Shown one piece after another: positions 60,311-64,000 of a DNA stretch of 64,000 bases. The notes under the pieces were generated by a model that did not search any database, was not told the origin of the DNA, and saw nothing but the letters and a program-made list of their open reading frames with translations. Made by a program: the position numbers and the translations under genes. This DNA is from Zhaonella formicivorans (lineage in GTDB: Bacteria > Bacillota > DUOV01 > Zhaonellaceae): the NCBI RefSeq assembly GCF_004353525.1, contig NZ_CP085524.1:878001-942000 (forward strand). The letters are read 5' to 3'. How positions within the stretch are numbered: position 1 is the first letter of the stretch; the number at the start of each line of letters is the position of its first letter.

Positions 60311-61599
60311 CGAATGATAATAAATCGGTTAAGAAAGGTCTTGGTTTTGAGTACCAAGTTTCGGGTATGTTTCAAAGCCAAGGTTACTTAACCAGAAGGG
60401 GTATTCCCCTTCAATATGGGGTTTCAAATCATGATGTAACTGATATTGATGTATTAGGAATAATTTTTACCAATCCTTTTCAGGGACATAGAATAATTTG
60501 TGATTGTAAAAATAAAGCGAGATCTAAGCCTTATGAACGGATATTTTGGGCAAAAGGGCTTGGGGAGTTTGTGAAAGCAAATAATGTATTTGTTGCTTTA
60601 AATAAGACCCAGTGGGAAATTATTCGTTTTGCATCCACTGGCGGTGTGAAGGTGCTAACAAGTGAAATTTTAGAGGAATATAAAGACAAAAGATATTCTA
60701 TTGGTTTAGCCGATGGAGATTTTTATAGTGAATATGAAAGTAAACTTCAAAAAGTCGCAAAATCCAACTCATACATAAATAGTATTTTGTCTAATACCAG
60801 AAAGCTTTATTTACATGAGAATCCTTATGTTGCTGTAAATATTTGCTTGGAGTTTTTGAAAAGCGTTGCTCGCGGTCTTGATCACGCTGGCAATCATAAT
60901 AATGATCACCGAGATACATTGAAGTTTCTCGCTTGTGAGCTAACTATCTTGGTAGGACTCCAGATCCTTTGGATTTGTTCTGATGTTTTAGGGTTGCCGG
61001 GGGGAGCAAGACGTAATCATATTACATCGAAACTTACATATGGAGATTTAGACCCGAAAACCGCTAATGATTTAATAAGTACTGTAAAAGACTTGGCGAA
61101 TGAGATAATTAGATCATCAGTTCCTAAATCAGTTGCTCCTAAAAGTATTGACCTAGGTTCGATCGATCCTCCCCCATATACAGATAGCCTAATCGGGTTA
61201 ATCGAAAGAGCATTAGCTCGTCCAAATTTATATCTAACTATGCCACAACACCTTGACTTTCTGCTTTTTGAACAAGGACTAAAAGGTAAGGAATATTCTG
61301 AGGAGCAACTGATGAATGTATTCGGGTATGGTTTATCCGATGAGAGATTTAAGGTCTCACGGAACATTCTTTCATTTGTCAGGGAGTCCTGCGGTTTGGA
61401 TTGGAAATCTTTATGGAATAAGGGAGAAATCCAGAAACAAGTATCAACTAATCATGTAAAACCTAAGGAAGTGATTGCAACTAGGGAGGACATAAAACCG
61501 ACAAAATTAAAGGAAAATGATAAAGCAGATAACAGACCTCAACAAGTAACAACCGAAGATGAGTTGAGTAGTTTGAATAAGGTCGGATGGACTGAATAA
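60307..61599 (+). CDS. PD-(D/E)XK-type nuclease protein (430 aa)
   Basis: The N-terminus GLGFEYQVSGMFQSQGYLTRRG, then TDIDVLGIIFTN and RIICDCKNKA, is the Mrr/RecB-like endonuclease core: an early Glu, Asp in DIDVLG and D-x-K in CDCK. The central and C-terminal parts (about 150-430) are helical and unassigned, and the tail is charged and likely disordered. ATG overlaps the preceding stop. Likely acts with the 59000 protein in defence or restriction. It could also be a solitary type IV-like enzyme. Confidence 0.65.
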   Translation: MTNDNKSVKKGLGFEYQVSGMFQSQGYLTRRGIPLQYGVSNHDVTDIDVLGIIFTNPFQGHRIICDCKNKARSKPYERIFWAKGLGEFVKANNVFVALNKTQWEIIRFASTGGVKVLTSEILEEYKDKRYSIGLADGDFYSEYESKLQKVAKSNSYINSILSNTRKLYLHENPYVAVNICLEFLKSVARGLDHAGNHNNDHRDTLKFLACELTILVGLQILWICSDVLGLPGGARRNHITSKLTYGDLDPKTANDLISTVKDLANEIIRSSVPKSVAPKSIDLGSIDPPPYTDSLIGLIERALARPNLYLTMPQHLDFLLFEQGLKGKEYSEEQLMNVFGYGLSDERFKVSRNILSFVRESCGLDWKSLWNKGEIQKQVSTNHVKPKEVIATREDIKPTKLKENDKADNRPQQVTTEDELSSLNKVGWTE

Positions 61600-61739
61600 G
61601 TCGTAATTACTAGTCTAGAGAGCCTCTAGACATTTATTTTTCTAAAGATCGAACTTGAAATTTTATATTTTAATACACTTGGGTTTATGTTTTTTGTAAT
61701 ATAAAAAACAAGATTCCAGAACTTAATTTTTTAATTTTT

Positions 61740-62320
61740 TTACTTTGTTTCCTGGATTGTAGTGGCTCAAAATATTTGACCGCGTTTAGCTCACATTGAC
61801 TGGCCGCATTTTCATCTCACTTTATTTGGCCGGGTAGCTCTTAAGTACCGCCCGGCCATTAAGAAGGGCTTACAACGCAAACTCGTTTTTAATTACCACC
61901 TTAACCATATGGTCATCTATGAGCCTTTTTTGTTCTAAGACGCCGCCATGAGGTAGGCAAGACACATGTTGTTACCTTACGGGCAATGCCACCGGCGTAT
62001 TCGTATGCCTCGTCCACTGACGCCAGAAAAAGAAATCCTTTTTCTAAACGGCAACTGAATCTCAGCTAGGTAAGGTCAAATAGTGTGAGGGCAGAAACAA
62101 AGATTTTCAGCGCTGAGGCCGTTAAATAGATATTTGCTTTTTCCATAGGGATTCCAGAGTAATTAACAATCTATATATACCCTATGCTTGATGCCCGGAT
62201 TCAGTTCAGTCATGTGGTTGACTAACCTAACCAACTGGCAACCTTATTTGACATCTCATGACAACCGCCACTGACGGTTGTAAAGTGGCCGTCAAATAAT
62301 GTAGGCATCAACTCCCCTGG
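61740..62320 (-). mobile_element. Degenerate IS21-like remnant
   Basis: Near 61770-61840 three related units occur (TTTGACCGCGTTT, CTGGCCGCATTTT, TTTGGCCGGGT), as in the multiple terminal repeats of IS21 relatives. Near 62290-62306 a unit GGCCGTCAAATAAT appears in inverted orientation. Between them only broken minus-strand peptide remains: LASVDEAYEYAGGIARKV and, in another frame, KRLIDDHMVKVVIKNEFAL. A hairpin GGCCGGGC / TACCCGGCC spans about 61831-61857. The remaining gene-free sequence (61600-61740 and 62320-62406) shows nothing. Confidence 0.4.
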
Positions 62321-62406
62321 CAGATGCTCGGGTTGCTCTTCAGTATTACCCTATCTTTCTCCTAGTAAGAAACATTATATATAACGCAATTTTCCAAGTA
62401 TCTGTT

Positions 62407-64000
62407 TCATCTTACCAACCTAGGTTCCCATTTCAGTCTCAATTTTTCTTCTATTAGGTGTTTTAATATATATATTCTTATTTTTATCTGACTTATTTCA
62501 GAATCTAACATAAATATATTGCCTTCGGCCGTTTTCGAAGCTTTTAAAATTCGACGATTTCCAGTAAGGTCAACTATTTCTGAGTCGGGAAAAAGATTAT
62601 CATCTAAATCCCAACACACTATACCTGCAAGTCTATCAAAAGAATGATTTAGCCGATTTCCTAATTTGTATTTAAATTCGATAAATTGGTAATGAGGCCT
62701 TGCAAGATCTAAAGAACTTTTTGTAGCAACTAAAGCATCATAGCCCTGCCTCGTATCGTAATCAATAACTTTAAAGGGAAAAATATCAGGATATTTTATT
62801 GATAATATTAAAAATAACGCAAAAACACCCTGCTCCTGCCTGGGTTCAATTAATTCTATCCCATCATCAGTTATGATAGTTTTCTTTTTTTTAAGGTAAT
62901 TTTGCCTTCGTGAAAAATCTTTAAGTTCATCTTCTGCTTTTTTATAAATTTTAACCTCGTTTTCCATATCTAAAAAATCTTCATATTCATTTGAACTTCT
63001 TATTTCATCAATAATTTTTTCGGCTATATCCTTTATTTTAATCAAAAGATCATTAGGTGTATTTTCTATTGAACCTCTGTTAGCAGTTAACTCTAAGCCC
63101 TGGCAATTTATAAACCCATGAAATTTAGTCCATTCACTCTTTTGGAAAAACCAATCGTTTACTCTTTGAACAGGTATATAATCTTTTGCTAACCAAATGC
63201 CATATCTTTCTGAAACTGTGTATAATCCTTCACGTCTACCCGATTTTAGACAAGGATTGTAATCTCTCTTAGCTTGATCTCCTTCTACACTTATAAAAAT
63301 ATCCATTGTGATATGTCTTTTTTCAGGAATGGTAATATTTTTGAACATCCAATATTTAGTAAAATACTTGCCACGGTTATTTTCTTTTATATTATCTTTT
63401 TTGAAATGTGAATCTTTAAATCTTTCTGGTGGAAAGACGTGCCCAGGATGAATGGTTTTATAATCTTTTGAGTCAACCCCTCTTACCAATACTTCGCATT
63501 TTGCCCATCTCCTGTTTTTTCTTTCTGGATATAAAGCTAATTCAAAAGAACCAAGTTTTGTAAACCATAAGATATAGTCAATCATTTCTTGGGTTGTAAA
63601 ATGATCATTGTTATTGTTGTTATATCCTATAATTTTAATATTAGTACTATGGGTTTTTATATTGATGCTATTTTTACTAATGGTATAATTGACAATTGGA
63701 ACTTTTCGCTGATTTAAAATAATTAAAGGTTTATCAACCCATGCTTTGATAATAGGCCCATTAAGAGCTATTGTTGTAACTTCAATTTTATTAGAATTGT
63801 AGTAAATTTTGGTTCCATGACCCTTATAACCAATCGTTTCCTCTTCTTGTTCCTGGTATTTAGCACTGTAACCTAATGAAAAAAATTTTTTAATTTCTTC
63901 TTCATTCATTCCTACTCCATTATCAAATACGGATATAACTAATTGCTCTCCTTCATCCGTATTTTCCATTTGTGCAGATATGGAAATTTTTGTAGCTCTT
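62407..64000 (-). CDS. GHKL ATPase with C-terminal PD-(D/E)XK-like domain, 5' end outside the window
   Basis: The frame stays open to the window edge; an internal ATG is at 63969, but RATKISIS before it looks like the N-box region, so the start is beyond 64,000. G1 is DNGVGMNEEEIKKFFSLGYSAK and G2 is IGYKGHGTKIYYNS, the Bergerat fold of Hsp90/MutL/histidine kinases. The middle is unassigned. Near the C-terminus TRQGYDALVATKSS and then YQFIEFKYKLG give Asp and E-x-K of a PD-(D/E)XK nuclease. Likely a defence effector in which ATP controls the nuclease (inference). Confidence 0.68.
   Translation of the reverse strand, partial: RATKISISAQMENTDEGEQLVISVFDNGVGMNEEEIKKFFSLGYSAKYQEQEEETIGYKGHGTKIYYNSNKIEVTTIALNGPIIKAWVDKPLIILNQRKVPIVNYTISKNSINIKTHSTNIKIIGYNNNNNDHFTTQEMIDYILWFTKLGSFELALYPERKNRRWAKCEVLVRGVDSKDYKTIHPGHVFPPERFKDSHFKKDNIKENNRGKYFTKYWMFKNITIPEKRHITMDIFISVEGDQAKRDYNPCLKSGRREGLYTVSERYGIWLAKDYIPVQRVNDWFFQKSEWTKFHGFINCQGLELTANRGSIENTPNDLLIKIKDIAEKIIDEIRSSNEYEDFLDMENEVKIYKKAEDELKDFSRRQNYLKKKKTIITDDGIELIEPRQEQGVFALFLILSIKYPDIFPFKVIDYDTRQGYDALVATKSSLDLARPHYQFIEFKYKLGNRLNHSFDRLAGIVCWDLDDNLFPDSEIVDLTGNRRILKASKTAEGNIFMLDSEISQIKIRIYILKHLIEEKLRLKWEPRLVR

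Larger units (their letters stand above)
20091..64000. mobile_element. Integrative and conjugative element, right end beyond the window
   Basis: Starts at the half tRNA-Trp. It carries a relaxase, coupling protein, VirB4-type ATPase, secretion-channel membrane proteins, a Tad pilus operon, a replication-initiator-like gene, a TubZ/TubR cassette, toxin-antitoxin genes, antirestriction and nuclease cargo, and IS110 insertions. No integrase is visible, so it should lie near the missing right end. The exact right boundary cannot be given. Confidence 0.82.

Noticed and set aside
1-64000. CRISPR array
   Set aside because: No regularly spaced 24-40 bp repeats with unique spacers were seen; the only tandem array is the 13-bp iteron block at 39307-39384, which has no spacers.

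Overview
The window looks like the chromosome of a spore-forming, strictly anaerobic Firmicute, most likely a Peptococcaceae / Desulfotomaculum-Pelotomaculum type clostridium. The reasons are sporulation genes (a 22-codon spoVM, spoVB, a broken alpha/beta-type SASP gene), a two-subunit oxygen-labile class I fumarase, a cluster of BadF/HgdC-type dehydratase activase proteins, and strong AGGAGG ribosome binding sites with frequent GTG and TTG starts. This is inference from gene content; no rRNA gene is present to place the organism.

Bases 1 to about 20,090 are ordinary chromosome: pduL, a tRNA-Arg(CCG), a DUF3786 protein, a NERD protein, the fumarase pair, a DUF3343 protein, a DinG-type helicase-nuclease, spoVM, three activase-related genes, a Fur-family regulator behind tandem dyads, a YpmA-like protein, surE, a permease, spoVB and a non-canonical EF-G paralogue. 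Two related intergenic repeats lie at 1.3 and 12.8 kb.

At 20,091-20,135 there is only the 3' half of a tRNA-Trp gene, cut at the anticodon loop. I read this as attL of an integrative and conjugative element (ICE) that fills the rest of the window and runs off the right edge. The intact tRNA and probably the integrase should lie beyond 64 kb. The layout is: candidate arm-type integrase sites and a frameshifted gene (20.1-21.0 kb); a Tad/Flp pilus operon (21.1-27.0 kb); small proteins and a 1606-residue PKD-repeat adhesin with a prepilin peptidase (27.3-34.8 kb); a replication-initiator-like gene (34.8 kb); MazEF (36.3 kb); an HD-GYP protein (37.0 kb); a TubZ-TubR partition cassette with a six-unit 13-bp iteron array between its genes (37.9-39.8 kb); a candidate oriT with an RHH protein and MobL-type relaxase (39.8-41.7 kb); a nucleotidyltransferase pair and a broken VbhA-like gene; a compact type IV secretion operon (VirD4, pilin-like, TrbL/VirB6-like, VirB3/PrgI-like, split VirB4, M23 hydrolase, second TadZ-like protein; 43.2-51.1 kb). 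After that come two IS110-family copies, a stalk-domain/TPR protein, an ArdC-like antirestriction protein and a right-hand cargo region. The cargo is a two-gene operon with a PD-(D/E)XK nuclease (59.0-61.6 kb), an IS21-like relic, and a GHKL ATPase apparently fused to a second PD-(D/E)XK domain (62.4 kb to the edge), which together look like defence cargo.

Four things deserve most attention. (1) A dispersed element in three copies (27.1, 36.0 and 55.1 kb) has a conserved core of about 55 nt enclosed by stems whose sequences differ between copies but keep pairing, the signature of a structured RNA or hairpin DNA. (2) A tubulin-type partition system with its own iteron array sits on a chromosomally integrated element. 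(3) One ICE combines a full Tad pilus with a type IV secretion channel. (4) The nuclease operon and the GHKL-nuclease protein have no name I can give them. Several frameshifts (20.73, 51.56, 55.77, 56.54 and 14.3 kb) look like single-base losses in homopolymer runs, so sequencing error must be excluded before calling those genes dead.
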